From JBBDWK01 sp040902885 (lineage in GTDB: Bacteria > Acidobacteriota > Terriglobia > Bryobacterales > Bryobacteraceae): 64,000 nt of DNA. The notes below the pieces were generated by a model, which saw only the letters and a program-made list of their open reading frames with translations, was not told where the DNA came from and searched no databases. Position numbers and translations under genes: made by a program. The stretch covers positions 1 to 64,000 of the forward strand of contig JBBDWK010000090.1 of assembly GCA_040902885.1 (NCBI GenBank), given 5' to 3'. Positions 8,234 to 17,468 of the stretch are shown here, piece after piece. The first letter of the stretch is position 1. Every line of letters begins with the position of its first letter.

Positions 8234-11200
8234 ATGAATCTGAACGACCGGTATGTTCAAGAGAGCGGCGCGGTCTATCTCACCGGCATTCAGGCTCTCG
8301 TACGCCTGCCCATGGACCAGATGCGCAGGGACGCGAGCGCGGGCCTCAACACAGCCGCTTTCATCTCGGGTTACGAAGGCTCGCCGCTCGGTGGTTACGA
8401 TCTGGCGCTGCACCGCGTCCGGAAGCTGCTCACCGGCCACCGCATTCACTTCGTGCCGGGGCTGAATGAAGACCTCGCGGCGACTGCCGTGATGGGCAGC
8501 CAGATTCACCACGTCCTCAATCAATCCCGGTACGACGGCGTTCTGGGCATCTGGTACGGCAAAGGTCCGGGCGTGGACCGCTCCGGCGACATCTTCCGGC
8601 ATGCCAACCTGGCCGGAACGGGGCCCAACTGCGCCGCGTTGGTGCTTGCCGGCGACGACCATATTTCGAAAAGCTCCACCATCCCGCACCAGAGCGATTT
8701 CAGCCTGTACAACGCCGGCATCCCGTTCTTCTATCCCGGGAACACGCAGGAGATTCTAGATTTCGGGCTGCTTGCCGTCGCGCTCTCGCGCTGGTCCGGC
8801 GCATGGGTCGGGATGAAGATGGTCACCAATGTCTGCGATGGGGGCGGCACGGCCGAGGTTGCCGCCGGCCGGATCGGCATCGCGATTCCGGACACGGGCT
8901 ATCGGAAGCATCACGACGCGCGGCTGGTCACGCCGTTTACGCTCGCTCTTGAGCAGGAGGTGAACGTTCGGCGGCTGGAAGCGGTGCGCGATTTCGCGCG
9001 AGTCAATCCCGTGAACCGGATGTTCGGGGCTCGCCCCGCGCGCCTCGGAATCGCCACCGCGGGCAAACCGTACTACGACCTGATGCAGGCTCTCCGCGAC
9101 CTCGACATCCGGCCCGGCGACCTGGAACCGCTTGGCATCCGCATCGCCAAGTTCGGCATGACGTTTCCGCTCGAGCCCCAATTCGTTCGCGAGTTCGCCT
9201 CGGGGCTGGAAACCATCCTCGTGGTCGAAGAGAAGCGCAGCTTCCTGGAGTTGCAGCTCCGCGAGGCGCTCTATAACTCTCCCGAACGGCCCTCCGTTTT
9301 GGGAAAGCAGGATCAAACGGGCGCGGCGCTGTTCCCGCCGGTGATGGAACTGGACCCCGAAGCCATCGAGATAGTACTGGCCCGGTTCCTCCCTCCTTCA
9401 TCCGGGATCGCCCATCGGCTGGGCGCGATTCGCGAGATTGAGGCGCGGGGCAAGTCGGCCGCTCCGCGCCCGCCCAACTTCTGCTCGGGGTGCCCGCACA
9501 ACCGGTCCACCATCGTTCTGGAAGGGCAGGTGGCCGGCGGAGGCATCGGCTGCCACGCCATGGCGGCGGGCCTCGATCACACCGGCCGGGGCTACGCGTT
9601 TCTCACCCAGATGGGCGGCGAGGGCGCGCCGTGGATCGGCATGGCGCCCTTCGTCGAGCGCAGCCACATGTTCCAGAACATCGGCGACGGAACGTATTTC
9701 CATTCCGGAGTTCTGGCGATCAACGCGGCCGTGGCGGCGGGCGTCAGCATCACCTACAAGATTCTCTATAACTCCGCCGTGGCGATGACCGGCGGACAGC
9801 GCGCGGCGGGAGCGCTGCCGGTTCCCGATCTCACGCGCAAGCTCCAGGCCGAAGGCGTGAAGCGCATCGTGGTGCTCACGGACGAACCGGAGAAGTACGG
9901 TGGCGTCGCGCTGGCGTCGAACGCCGAAGTGCGCGACCGCGACGAGCTGCCCGAAACCATGCTCGAGCTGGAGCAGGTGCCGGGAGTCACGGTCATTATC
10001 TACGACCAGCAGTGCGCGGCCGAGAAGCGCCGCGAGCGCTCCAGGGGCATCCAGCAGGAGCCTACTCTGCGCGTGGTGATCAACGAAGAGGTTTGCGAAG
10101 GCTGCGGCGACTGCGTGCGTCAATCCAACTGCATGAGCCTGTATCCGGTACAGACTGAGTTCGGCCAAAAGACACGCATTCATCAGGCATCCTGCAACAA
10201 GGACTATTCGTGCGTGCTCGGCGATTGCCCCAGCTTCGTGACGGTAAATGTTCGCAAGGGAACGGGGCTGCGGCGCCGGCAAGCGCCCGAGCTGCCGACG
10301 GCCGAGGCGCCGCCGCCGCGCGAGATCGTGCCGATTGGCGAGGGCTACGGTATCCTCTCACCCGGCATCGGCGGCACGGGCGTGGTCACCGTCAATGCGC
10401 TTCTGGCGACTGCGGCATGGATGGAGGGCGTCTCCACCATTACGCTCGATCAAACCGGACTCGCGCAAAAGGGCGGAGCGGTGCTTTCGAGCATCGTGCT
10501 GAGCCAGCGGCCGCTTGAATCTCCCGCGAAGATCGGATACGCCAATGCGGACCTGATTCTCGGTTTCGATCTTCTGGGCGCCGCCAGCGCCGAAACGCTC
10601 AAGTGCGCCCATCCCTCGCGCACGGTCGCCGTCGTGAATACGGCCGAGATCCCGACCGGTGAAACGATTCGGGGCAAACTGCCTGTTCTCGGAGCGGCGG
10701 CCCAGGCGGACCTGATCGATTCCGCGACCCGGCGCGGCCACAACGTCTGGGTAGACGCGACGCGCATCGCCGAAGGCCTGTTTGCGAGCCACATGGCGGT
10801 GAACGTATTTCTGCTGGGCGTTGCCTGGCAGGGCGGCTTGATCCCTTTGAAACTCGAGTCGATCGAGGAAGCCATCCGCCTGAACAAGGTTGAGGTGGAG
10901 CGCAATCTCGCGGCGTTCCGCTGGGGCCGGAAGTACTACCACGATGCCAAATCGGTGGAGGCGATTCTCGAACCGACTTCGGCGCCGCAGCCGCCGGCGA
11001 GCATCGTGGAGCGCCGGATTGCCGAGCTCGCGCGGTATCAGAATCGGGCGTACGCCGCGCAATACGCGGCTTTCGTCGAGGAGGTAGCAGCGCGGGAACC
11101 CGCGCTGGCGGAGCCTGTAGCGCGCTACCTGTACAAGCTGATGGCTTACAAGGACGAATATGAGGTGGCCCGGCTGCTGACGAAGCCGGAGTTCGAGGAG

Positions 11201-11611
11201 CAGCTTGAGATGGTGTGGGAAGACGTCGAGTCCATCGGTTTCCATCTCCACCCGCCACTGCTGCGCTCGTTCGGCCTGAAGAAGAAGATTCACTTCGGGC
11301 AGTGGTTCCGCCTGCCCCTGCGCGGGATGGCGTCGCTGAAGTTCCTGCGCGGCACGCCGCTCGACATCTTCGGCTATGCGGAGGTGAGGCGCGAGGAACG
11401 GGATCTGATCCGCTGGTACCGCGATCTTGTGCTGCGCCTGCTCGACCGGGTAACGCCGGCCAATCTGAGCTTTGCGATCGAGGTCGCCTCGCTTCCGGAT
11501 GCAATTCGCGGCTACGAGTCCATCAAGATCGCAAATATCGAGAAGGTGAAGGGTCTGGCAAGCGAGAAGCTGGCCCGTCTGGAAAGTGAAACCGTAGCTA
11601 CCGGCAGCTAA
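8234..11611 (+). CDS. Indolepyruvate ferredoxin oxidoreductase, fused subunits
   Basis: About 1125 residues from the ATG at 8234 (the reading frame is open further upstream without family similarity). It is the fused form of the enzyme that oxidatively decarboxylates aryl-pyruvates from aromatic amino acids to aryl-acetyl-CoA, passing electrons to ferredoxin. Order: pyruvate-oxidoreductase N-terminal domain (FISGYEGSPLGGYD); thiamine-diphosphate domain (NFCSGCPHNRST, GIGCHAMAAG, GDGTYFHSG); a 4Fe-4S region (CEGCGDCVRQSNC, then SCNKDYSC); and a gamma domain (GIGGTGVVTVNALL). Length agrees with the family. It stands alone, so its ferredoxin and acyl-CoA partners are elsewhere. Confidence 0.92.
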   Translation: MNLNDRYVQESGAVYLTGIQALVRLPMDQMRRDASAGLNTAAFISGYEGSPLGGYDLALHRVRKLLTGHRIHFVPGLNEDLAATAVMGSQIHHVLNQSRYDGVLGIWYGKGPGVDRSGDIFRHANLAGTGPNCAALVLAGDDHISKSSTIPHQSDFSLYNAGIPFFYPGNTQEILDFGLLAVALSRWSGAWVGMKMVTNVCDGGGTAEVAAGRIGIAIPDTGYRKHHDARLVTPFTLALEQEVNVRRLEAVRDFARVNPVNRMFGARPARLGIATAGKPYYDLMQALRDLDIRPGDLEPLGIRIAKFGMTFPLEPQFVREFASGLETILVVEEKRSFLELQLREALYNSPERPSVLGKQDQTGAALFPPVMELDPEAIEIVLARFLPPSSGIAHRLGAIREIEARGKSAAPRPPNFCSGCPHNRSTIVLEGQVAGGGIGCHAMAAGLDHTGRGYAFLTQMGGEGAPWIGMAPFVERSHMFQNIGDGTYFHSGVLAINAAVAAGVSITYKILYNSAVAMTGGQRAAGALPVPDLTRKLQAEGVKRIVVLTDEPEKYGGVALASNAEVRDRDELPETMLELEQVPGVTVIIYDQQCAAEKRRERSRGIQQEPTLRVVINEEVCEGCGDCVRQSNCMSLYPVQTEFGQKTRIHQASCNKDYSCVLGDCPSFVTVNVRKGTGLRRRQAPELPTAEAPPPREIVPIGEGYGILSPGIGGTGVVTVNALLATAAWMEGVSTITLDQTGLAQKGGAVLSSIVLSQRPLESPAKIGYANADLILGFDLLGAASAETLKCAHPSRTVAVVNTAEIPTGETIRGKLPVLGAAAQADLIDSATRRGHNVWVDATRIAEGLFASHMAVNVFLLGVAWQGGLIPLKLESIEEAIRLNKVEVERNLAAFRWGRKYYHDAKSVEAILEPTSAPQPPASIVERRIAELARYQNRAYAAQYAAFVEEVAAREPALAEPVARYLYKLMAYKDEYEVARLLTKPEFEEQLEMVWEDVESIGFHLHPPLLRSFGLKKKIHFGQWFRLPLRGMASLKFLRGTPLDIFGYAEVRREERDLIRWYRDLVLRLLDRVTPANLSFAIEVASLPDAIRGYESIKIANIEKVKGLASEKLARLESETVATGS

Positions 11612-11635
11612 TGTGGAGCTGTGGCGGCGCGGCGG

Positions 11636-12700
11636 TTAAGCCGCTGCCGGCAGGGCTTTCACAACCTCGTAATACAGAAAGTCTTTGGTATCGCTCCGGT
11701 CCAGTTTTGCGTGCAGCGCCAGATGGTCCGTCCTCGCCGGGTCCAGCAGCTCGCCAAGGTGCACAAGCGCCCCTTCCACATCCCAGAGCGGGTTGCCCAG
11801 GTCGATATCGAGATCGGTGTAGACCGTCGGATCGGCGAAGCCCGCCGGCGGCGCCGCTACGACGATCTGCAGGCAATTCCTCCCGCCCTGGCGGTAACTG
11901 ATGAGTTTGAACTTCTTCGCGTCGGCCTCGGGAACGCCGAGCTTTGGAAGGCTGGTAAGTAAGCGCCGATGGATGGCCGCCTTGGGACGCCCTTCCTTGG
12001 CCCACAGTTTGGTCTGAGTCAATCGCTCGAGCCGCGTCAGAAGGCCGGGCCTCGCCGCTGCATAAACCCGGTCGACTTGGGCGAAATAAAGGAAATCGAA
12101 CGACTCGGTAAGCGGCTCGGGTAGACCGTGGGCCGGCGCCGGCGGAACGCGCAGCTTGGCCAGAATATTCAGCAGGCAGGCATGGCGCGCGGCCCTGGGA
12201 CGCTCGCTGGCCAGCCACTGCCGCACGGGCTCGCCGTCTACTGTGGACGCCTTGTGATCCAGGATCGCGGCCGTCACTGGATCGATGCCGCCGCGAAGCT
12301 TGACCCGCCGGAGGTCCGGCGTTTCGTGCAAGACCATCTCCGCCTGGCGGCCGCCTTTGATAGTGATTCGCTGCTCGGAGTCGGAGAAGCGAAAGCTCTC
12401 GACTTCAACAGAGATGTCGTACACTCCCCCCGGCAGGCCTTCACGGTCGCCGCGGAATCCGGAAAAACGCAGGCAGCCCGAGTCAACGGCTGCGTCAAGT
12501 TTGAATTCCTTGTTCCTCCAGTCGTGCTTTCGCCTGACCCCATCCAACAACCCTGGGAAGACGGGCTGGAACCCGATCGCGACGTTGAGCGGCGATGCAT
12601 CCGGATGCTGGTCGAAAATCAGCCCCTCATTCTTGCGGAAGCTGACGACTCCCAGCTGCCTGCCAGCCGACTCGAAACGCACCATCAACCGTTCGTCCAC
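11636..12700 (-). CDS. Conserved hypothetical protein, unrecognised
   Basis: 354 residues, no signal peptide or membrane segment. I do not recognise a domain. The N-terminal third looks like beta-strands (GVYDISVEVESFRFSDSEQ), the middle is helical (ARHACLLNILAKLRV; FDFLYFAQVDRVY) and the last third has an acidic DLDIDLGNPLWDVEGAL segment. It converges with the oxidoreductase gene and follows the esterase gene on the same strand after a 21-base gap, so it may be the second gene of an operon with that esterase. Steady codon usage and the close spacing make it a real gene. Confidence 0.6.
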   Translation of the reverse strand: MDERLMVRFESAGRQLGVVSFRKNEGLIFDQHPDASPLNVAIGFQPVFPGLLDGVRRKHDWRNKEFKLDAAVDSGCLRFSGFRGDREGLPGGVYDISVEVESFRFSDSEQRITIKGGRQAEMVLHETPDLRRVKLRGGIDPVTAAILDHKASTVDGEPVRQWLASERPRAARHACLLNILAKLRVPPAPAHGLPEPLTESFDFLYFAQVDRVYAAARPGLLTRLERLTQTKLWAKEGRPKAAIHRRLLTSLPKLGVPEADAKKFKLISYRQGGRNCLQIVVAAPPAGFADPTVYTDLDIDLGNPLWDVEGALVHLGELLDPARTDHLALHAKLDRSDTKDFLYYEVVKALPAAA

Positions 12701-12721
12701 ATTAGCCTCCGTGATCGGGCA

Positions 12722-14776
12722 TTATATCGCTTGCAGGGGATCGGCCATCCGCAGCCGCTTCGACTCGAGCGCCTTGTAGCAGTCCGGCAGGTCAAAAAGT
12801 TCCAGCAGACCGGGGATGAAGGCCGACAGAGGCCAACTGTATGACTCCGACTCGGCGACCTCGGAAAAAGAACTCAGAGCGTTTTTCAGCGTCACCTGCG
12901 CCACTTGATCCGAAAGCAGAGACGCGAATGTTGCCGGAATGGCGCCCCACCCCTTGGCGGCCAGGTGGACCTGGGTATGCCCGTAAGCCCGCAGCCAATC
13001 GAGCACACGGAGAATGTCGAAGGTTCTCTGAGCGGCATACGGGTAGTCGAGCATGATCGAGTGAACGGCATAGAAATACTCGGTGCCGTAGGGATTTAGG
13101 AAGCTGTTTTCGTTTCCGGTGCCGGGCCGCGAATCTCCGATGCCGCGCACGTCGCACGTGAAAAAAGCGGCGGAGGGCTCGGCGGCGAGCAGTTCTCCGA
13201 TCAGAGGCTCATCCCGCAGCTCCGCATCGCTCGAATGGTGCGACACGTATAAAACCGCGCGGTCCTGCCCCCGCGGAGGCTGTGAAAGCAGGGGCTCGCC
13301 GGAGAGGCGGTAGACGATAGCGTGGATGCCCGGCTCGGTTTCGACCGCGTAGGTCGCCGCGTGCGGCTGGGGGTACTGCCTTCTCGTGCGCGGCCGCAAG
13401 ATCCGAAAATCGGATGCGCCGCCGCGGTCGGGCAGCCGGAGCACGCGCGTCATTGCTTCGGTCAGCGCGCTTCCGCGAAGAGGCTGCCGCTTCCGGGCAA
13501 CGTCCTCTGACTTTTTCTTGGTGAAGGAGTAGACCGTCCGCGAATTGAGTTCCGCGACCTGGCCGCGCGGCGTACAGTATAGGGTCTCGTCCTTTTCCAT
13601 CGTGAGTTCCGGCTCCGTTTTGGCATCGGAGATTCCCGTGACGCGGTTAAACCAGCCATACATCGCCTCCCGGTTGTCCTGGGAAAAGCCGTGCGGGCCA
13701 GGGCCGCGAAAGCGTGCGATGCTTTCTTCGGCGCCCAAAAGCCGGTACAGGCGCTTGAGGCGGAGATAAGCCTCCTCGTGCCCGCGCGCGTCGAAGTAGT
13801 CGCGTTCCTTGCCAAGCAGGATCACCGGTCTGGGCGCCATCGCCGCGATGAAGTCGTCGTGGTCGAGGCCGAGCGCCAAAGCTTTCGGCGGACACTGCTC
13901 CGTGTCCGCGGAAAGCTCATTCTCCATGTTGCGGCGGAAGGTGGTGACGAAGCAGCTTGGCGCGGCCATGGTCCAGCGCGGGTCCAGGCCGCAGAGCCAG
14001 GTGGTCATCGTGCCGCCGCCGGAGTTCCCGGTGACGCCGACCTGCTTGGGGTCCACTTCCTTCCGGCTCAGGAGGTAATCAAGCGCGCGAATGCCGTCCC
14101 AGGCGCGCCACATCGCAAAGGATTCGCCCACCAGGAACTGCTGGTTGCCCGCGTGGAGGTGTTCGCGCGTGCCTTCGCCCAATCTTGGTTTGAGCGAGGC
14201 ATCCACGTACTGCATCCGCTCGCCCTGGCCGATCGGGTCGAAGATGAGGACCACGTACCCCAGGCGCGCCAGCCCCTGCGAGAACGCCTGATAGGTGCCG
14301 CCGGCCTTTCCGTTAGCCGAATGCCCGCAGGTTCCGACAACACCGGGCAGCGGAAATTGACGGCCCTTCGGCACGTAGAGATTCGCGGTCACCAGAAAGC
14401 CCGGCCGGCTTTCGAAGATGACCTTCTCTATCCTGTACGCGTCCCGCTCTACTGTGCCGGCGACCCGCGCGTTCAAGGGCGTCCGCTCCGGGTCGGGACC
14501 GAAGCACTTGCGAATTTTCCGCCGCACGGCCTGAACGTACGCTTCGGCGTCCGCCTTGGTCGCCAGCGCGGCCTTGGCCTTTAACGATTCCGCCTCGATC
14601 GAGCGCAGACGCTCGACAAAGTACTCCTGCACCATGCGCGGGAAGCGGTTCAGGGGAACGGAAAGGCGCGGGTCCGTGGAACGCTCCTGCGGCCAGGCAA
14701 GCGGAAGGCTCAGGCTTCCGATTCCAGCCATGCGAATCATTCCGCGCCGAGTGACGTGGAGACGATGATCAGGCAT
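12722..14776 (-). CDS. Tat-exported acetyl-xylan-esterase-like alpha/beta hydrolase
   Basis: 684 residues with a twin-arginine-like leader (TRRGMIRMAGIGSLSLPLA). Residues about 110-400 form an alpha/beta hydrolase of the acetyl xylan esterase/AXE1 group: an oxyanion-side VGTCGHSANGK, FDPIGQGERMQY, nucleophile Ser252 in GVTGNSGGG, and a His in GPGPHGFSQ. Residues about 440-680 look like a second hydrolase fold (VLYVSHHSSDAELRD, FTCDVRGIGDSRPG), but at the nucleophile elbow position it reads HLAAKGWGA with no Ser, so that half is probably inactive or structural. The role is presumably deacylation of plant or microbial glycans outside the cytoplasm. Confidence 0.8.
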   Translation of the reverse strand: MPDHRLHVTRRGMIRMAGIGSLSLPLAWPQERSTDPRLSVPLNRFPRMVQEYFVERLRSIEAESLKAKAALATKADAEAYVQAVRRKIRKCFGPDPERTPLNARVAGTVERDAYRIEKVIFESRPGFLVTANLYVPKGRQFPLPGVVGTCGHSANGKAGGTYQAFSQGLARLGYVVLIFDPIGQGERMQYVDASLKPRLGEGTREHLHAGNQQFLVGESFAMWRAWDGIRALDYLLSRKEVDPKQVGVTGNSGGGTMTTWLCGLDPRWTMAAPSCFVTTFRRNMENELSADTEQCPPKALALGLDHDDFIAAMAPRPVILLGKERDYFDARGHEEAYLRLKRLYRLLGAEESIARFRGPGPHGFSQDNREAMYGWFNRVTGISDAKTEPELTMEKDETLYCTPRGQVAELNSRTVYSFTKKKSEDVARKRQPLRGSALTEAMTRVLRLPDRGGASDFRILRPRTRRQYPQPHAATYAVETEPGIHAIVYRLSGEPLLSQPPRGQDRAVLYVSHHSSDAELRDEPLIGELLAAEPSAAFFTCDVRGIGDSRPGTGNENSFLNPYGTEYFYAVHSIMLDYPYAAQRTFDILRVLDWLRAYGHTQVHLAAKGWGAIPATFASLLSDQVAQVTLKNALSSFSEVAESESYSWPLSAFIPGLLELFDLPDCYKALESKRLRMADPLQAI

Positions 14777-14886
14777 ATGCGCTCATGTTCTCCAAGAGGA
14801 AACTCATTGTACAGTAGCTCTGCCTCAAACTTGACTGTACGTACGATGTAAATATAACATGAAGACGAATTCGAGTTCGTTGAGCA

Positions 14887-14966
14887 ATCCGCGTTCATCG
14901 GCGTTGATCGGCGGCTAATCTCTTTGTGCCCCCGAGGAAATTGCTGGGCCGCTGATGAACGCGGAT
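14887..14966. repeat. Palindromic repeat, 13-bp arms
   Basis: ATCCGCGTTCATC at 14887-14899 is matched exactly by its inverse GATGAACGCGGAT at 14954-14966, with a 54-base loop. The left arm continues into a degenerate 10-base period (GCGTTCATCG, GCGTTGATCG, GCGG). The motif resembles the GCGTTCATC-type interspersed repeats seen between genes in Acidobacteria and related phyla. It lies immediately in front of the brnA-like gene. Confidence 0.6.
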
Positions 14967-14973
14967 CGGGATC

Positions 14974-15288
14974 GTGAGCGGGAAAATTACAAGAAGGCGA
15001 TTGAGCGAGAAACGGAAGGGTAAGACCGATTGGAAGCGGGTCGATGCTCTTACGGACGCCGATATAGCCACGGCTGTTCAGAATGACCCCGACACATCGG
15101 AAGCAGGCCCCGATTGGTTCAGGAACGCCATGATCCTCCGTCCCGCCACGGACAAGGAGCCGGTAACGGTGCGCCTGGATTCCGACATGGTGGCGTGGTT
15201 CCGCCGTCAGGGCCGAGGCTATCAGACCCGCATCAATGCCATTCTCCGCAGCTATTACGAAGCACATCGCAACGAATCTCGCCGTTAA
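14974..15288 (+). CDS. BrnA-family antitoxin, orphan
   Basis: 104 residues. The C-terminal half has the BrnA/COG3514 signature: DWKRVDALTDADIATAV, then GPDWFRNAMIL, VTVRLDSDMVAWFRRQG and GYQTRINAILRSYY, a ribbon-helix-helix DNA-binding end. BrnA normally neutralises the BrnT ribonuclease encoded just upstream. Here no BrnT frame is found; the upstream 200 bases hold a palindromic repeat instead. The GTG at 14974 is the only workable start seen and has a weak ribosome-binding site. It is either an orphan antitoxin or the remainder of a lost module. Confidence 0.75.
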   Translation: MSGKITRRRLSEKRKGKTDWKRVDALTDADIATAVQNDPDTSEAGPDWFRNAMILRPATDKEPVTVRLDSDMVAWFRRQGRGYQTRINAILRSYYEAHRNESRR

Positions 15289-15371
15289 GCAGAATCGGAA
15301 ATCCTGCGCGACGGATGCGCACCTCGCCATTCCGAAACCTTCCTTCCTTCCTGATAAAATAGCGGCTGTCC

Positions 15372-17336
15372 ATGCTTCCCAGAGTCCTTGTTCTGTCCCT
15401 TCTCGGCGTTGGTGTGTTCGCCGAGGAGATTAGCCCGCGCCTTCCTGCAATGTCTTCCGTGTACCCGCAAGGCTCGCTGCCGGGTGTCACGCTGAAGGTC
15501 GAAGTACTGGGCGAGTATCTGGACCGGGCGTCGAAAGTGGTCTTCCTTGACGACTCGATTTCCGGGCGCGTTCTGGAAGAAACGTATACGAGGCTTACGC
15601 TGGAGGTCGTGGCAGCGGCCGAAGCGGCCTATGGTCCTCATTACTTTCGCGTGATCACGCCGAGGGGCGCTTCGAACCCTCTGCTGTTCCGCATCGGAGA
15701 CCTGCCCCACGTGAGCGAGGACGAGCCGAACAGCGTCCTGGAGCGGGCGCAGAGAGTTGCCGTGCCCGCGACCATCAACGGGCGGCTGAATTTCGACGGA
15801 GATTTCGACTTCTATCGCTTTAAGGCGGACAAGGGCGAGTCCTGGGTTTTGGATGTGCGCTCGGCGCGTAACGGCAACGGTCTGGACGCCGGGCTGATTT
15901 TATTGGATTCGCGCGGGCGAAAGCTGGAGCACAGCGAGGATGTTTTCATCTGGGACCCGTTCTTCGTCCATACGTTCGCGGAAGCCGGCGAGTACATCGT
16001 TGTCATTCAGCCCACTCACGTACGCCTCGACCCCAACTTCGCCTACCAGTTGGACATCCGTCGCGCGCCGCATCTGGACATGGTCTCGCCCATCAGCCTG
16101 AGGCCTGGAACAACAGGCGAGGTGACGCTCTTCGGAGCAGGTCTCTACCGGAAGGGCGCGAAGCTGTGGTTTTCGGCGGAAGGCTTCTCCGGAGAAGTGG
16201 TGGAAGCGCGAGGGCCGAGCGCGGTCGCGCGCATCGGCATTCCTCCGGACGCCGTCGAAGGCCCGCACGAGCTGGCGATTGTTTCGGCGGACGGGCGCTC
16301 GAGCACGGCCCAATTCGTGGTGGACGCAACACCCGTGTACACGGGCCAAAGCACGGTTCAAGCGCCCGCGTCGATCACCGGCATCGCCCGCTATCGCGAG
16401 CCGGAGCGGTTCGCATTCGACGTGAAGGACGGCGGGAAGCTGGTATTCGAAGTTCGTGCGCAACGCTTCGGGTCGCCGGTGGATTCCGTTCTGCGGATTC
16501 TGGACGCCCAGGGCAAGGAAATCGCCAAGAACGACGATGGGGCGTTCGCCGGCGTCCGCTTCAATAAGGATTCGCGTCTCGCGCACACCTTTGAGAAGGG
16601 CGGCCGTTATTCAATCGAGATCCGCAATCTGGTGAAGACAACCGGCGAAAACTATCCTTACCAGTTGAGGATCGCGCCGCCGCGCCCGTCCTTCGAGCTG
16701 ATGCTGGCCTCCGACAATCCCTACATCGTCGCGGAGGAAAAGGGCGTTCTCAAGGTGACGGCCGAGCGCAGGGATGGGCACGACGAGCCGATTCGCTTCG
16801 AGATCAAGGGTCTGCCTCCGGGAGTAGTGGCCGAGCCGCTCGAAATTCCGGCGGGCACGAAGGATGTGGAAGTGAAACTCACGGCGCCCGGTCTCAAACC
16901 TGGCGAATTTTTCCAGATCGAGGTGGAGGCTGGGGGCGAGACCGCCTTTCGATCCGTGCGCATTGCCAGCGGGGGAGGCGAAGGAGCAACCTCCGCCCGC
17001 ATCGAGCGTGCCGCGGTTGCCATTGTCGAGAAGCCTCTGTTCTCGCTCGAATCGGCGCTCAGTACGGTGAACCTCGTCCGCAACGGGCATGCCGAGTTTG
17101 AGGTGTTGGTGCGCCGCGCGGACGGCTTCGACGAGCCGCTGGAATTTACCTTTGAAAACCTGCCGCCGGGTGTTATCGGGGAGCGCGTGAGCGGCGCCGC
17201 TCCTGGCCGCGAGAAGCTGCGTCTGAAAGCGGCGGACGATGCTGCCAAGGGACGCTTTCCCCGAGTCGCCGTGCTAGGACGCGCGGCGGGGGGCCAAATT
17301 CAGGAAGCGCCGCGGATTGCGGTCATCGTCGATTAA
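15372..17336 (+). CDS. Secreted PPC-domain protein
   Basis: 654 residues with a signal peptide (MLPRVLVLSLLGVGVFAEE). Two bacterial pre-peptidase C-terminal (PPC) domains are visible: about 110-225 (ATINGRLNFDGDFDFYRFKA) and about 330-440 (RYREPERFAFDVKDGGK). Between them is an IPT/TIG-like stretch (VSPISLRPGTTGEVTLFGAG), and two Ig-like modules follow (EIKGLPPGVVAEPLEI and FENLPPGVIGERV). No catalytic domain is present, so it is probably a surface or periplasmic binding scaffold. In Acidobacteria and Planctomycetes such genes often lie beside DUF1501/1549 genes, but here it stands alone, just left of the inverted-repeat-bounded segment. Confidence 0.75.
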   Translation: MLPRVLVLSLLGVGVFAEEISPRLPAMSSVYPQGSLPGVTLKVEVLGEYLDRASKVVFLDDSISGRVLEETYTRLTLEVVAAAEAAYGPHYFRVITPRGASNPLLFRIGDLPHVSEDEPNSVLERAQRVAVPATINGRLNFDGDFDFYRFKADKGESWVLDVRSARNGNGLDAGLILLDSRGRKLEHSEDVFIWDPFFVHTFAEAGEYIVVIQPTHVRLDPNFAYQLDIRRAPHLDMVSPISLRPGTTGEVTLFGAGLYRKGAKLWFSAEGFSGEVVEARGPSAVARIGIPPDAVEGPHELAIVSADGRSSTAQFVVDATPVYTGQSTVQAPASITGIARYREPERFAFDVKDGGKLVFEVRAQRFGSPVDSVLRILDAQGKEIAKNDDGAFAGVRFNKDSRLAHTFEKGGRYSIEIRNLVKTTGENYPYQLRIAPPRPSFELMLASDNPYIVAEEKGVLKVTAERRDGHDEPIRFEIKGLPPGVVAEPLEIPAGTKDVEVKLTAPGLKPGEFFQIEVEAGGETAFRSVRIASGGGEGATSARIERAAVAIVEKPLFSLESALSTVNLVRNGHAEFEVLVRRADGFDEPLEFTFENLPPGVIGERVSGAAPGREKLRLKAADDAAKGRFPRVAVLGRAAGGQIQEAPRIAVIVD

Positions 17337-17366
17337 AAAACTCTTACTTATTCGGTACGCGCGCCT

Positions 17367-17384
17367 TAGAACCCATCTCATAAA
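17367..17384 (+). repeat. Left 18-bp terminal inverted repeat
   Basis: TAGAACCCATCTCATAAA. It is the exact reverse complement of 20666-20683. It lies 30 bases after the PPC gene and 48 bases before the promoter -35 box of the binding-protein gene. Confidence 0.8.
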
Positions 17385-17431
17385 CCCTGGCCTCGTGAAC
17401 GGCGAGTCCTGGCCACTGGCAGCCTAATCCC

Positions 17432-17460
17432 TTGACAGCTCTGCTAGCGCGCTGTTACAT
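17432..17460 (+). promoter_or_regulatory. Sigma-70-like promoter for the cargo operon
   Basis: TTGACA (17432-17437), a 17-base spacer and TTACAT (17455-17460) form a near-consensus promoter. A start of transcription around 17467 would fall at or next to the ATG at 17469, so the mRNA may be leaderless. Confidence 0.55.
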
Positions 17461-17468
17461 ATTCAGGG

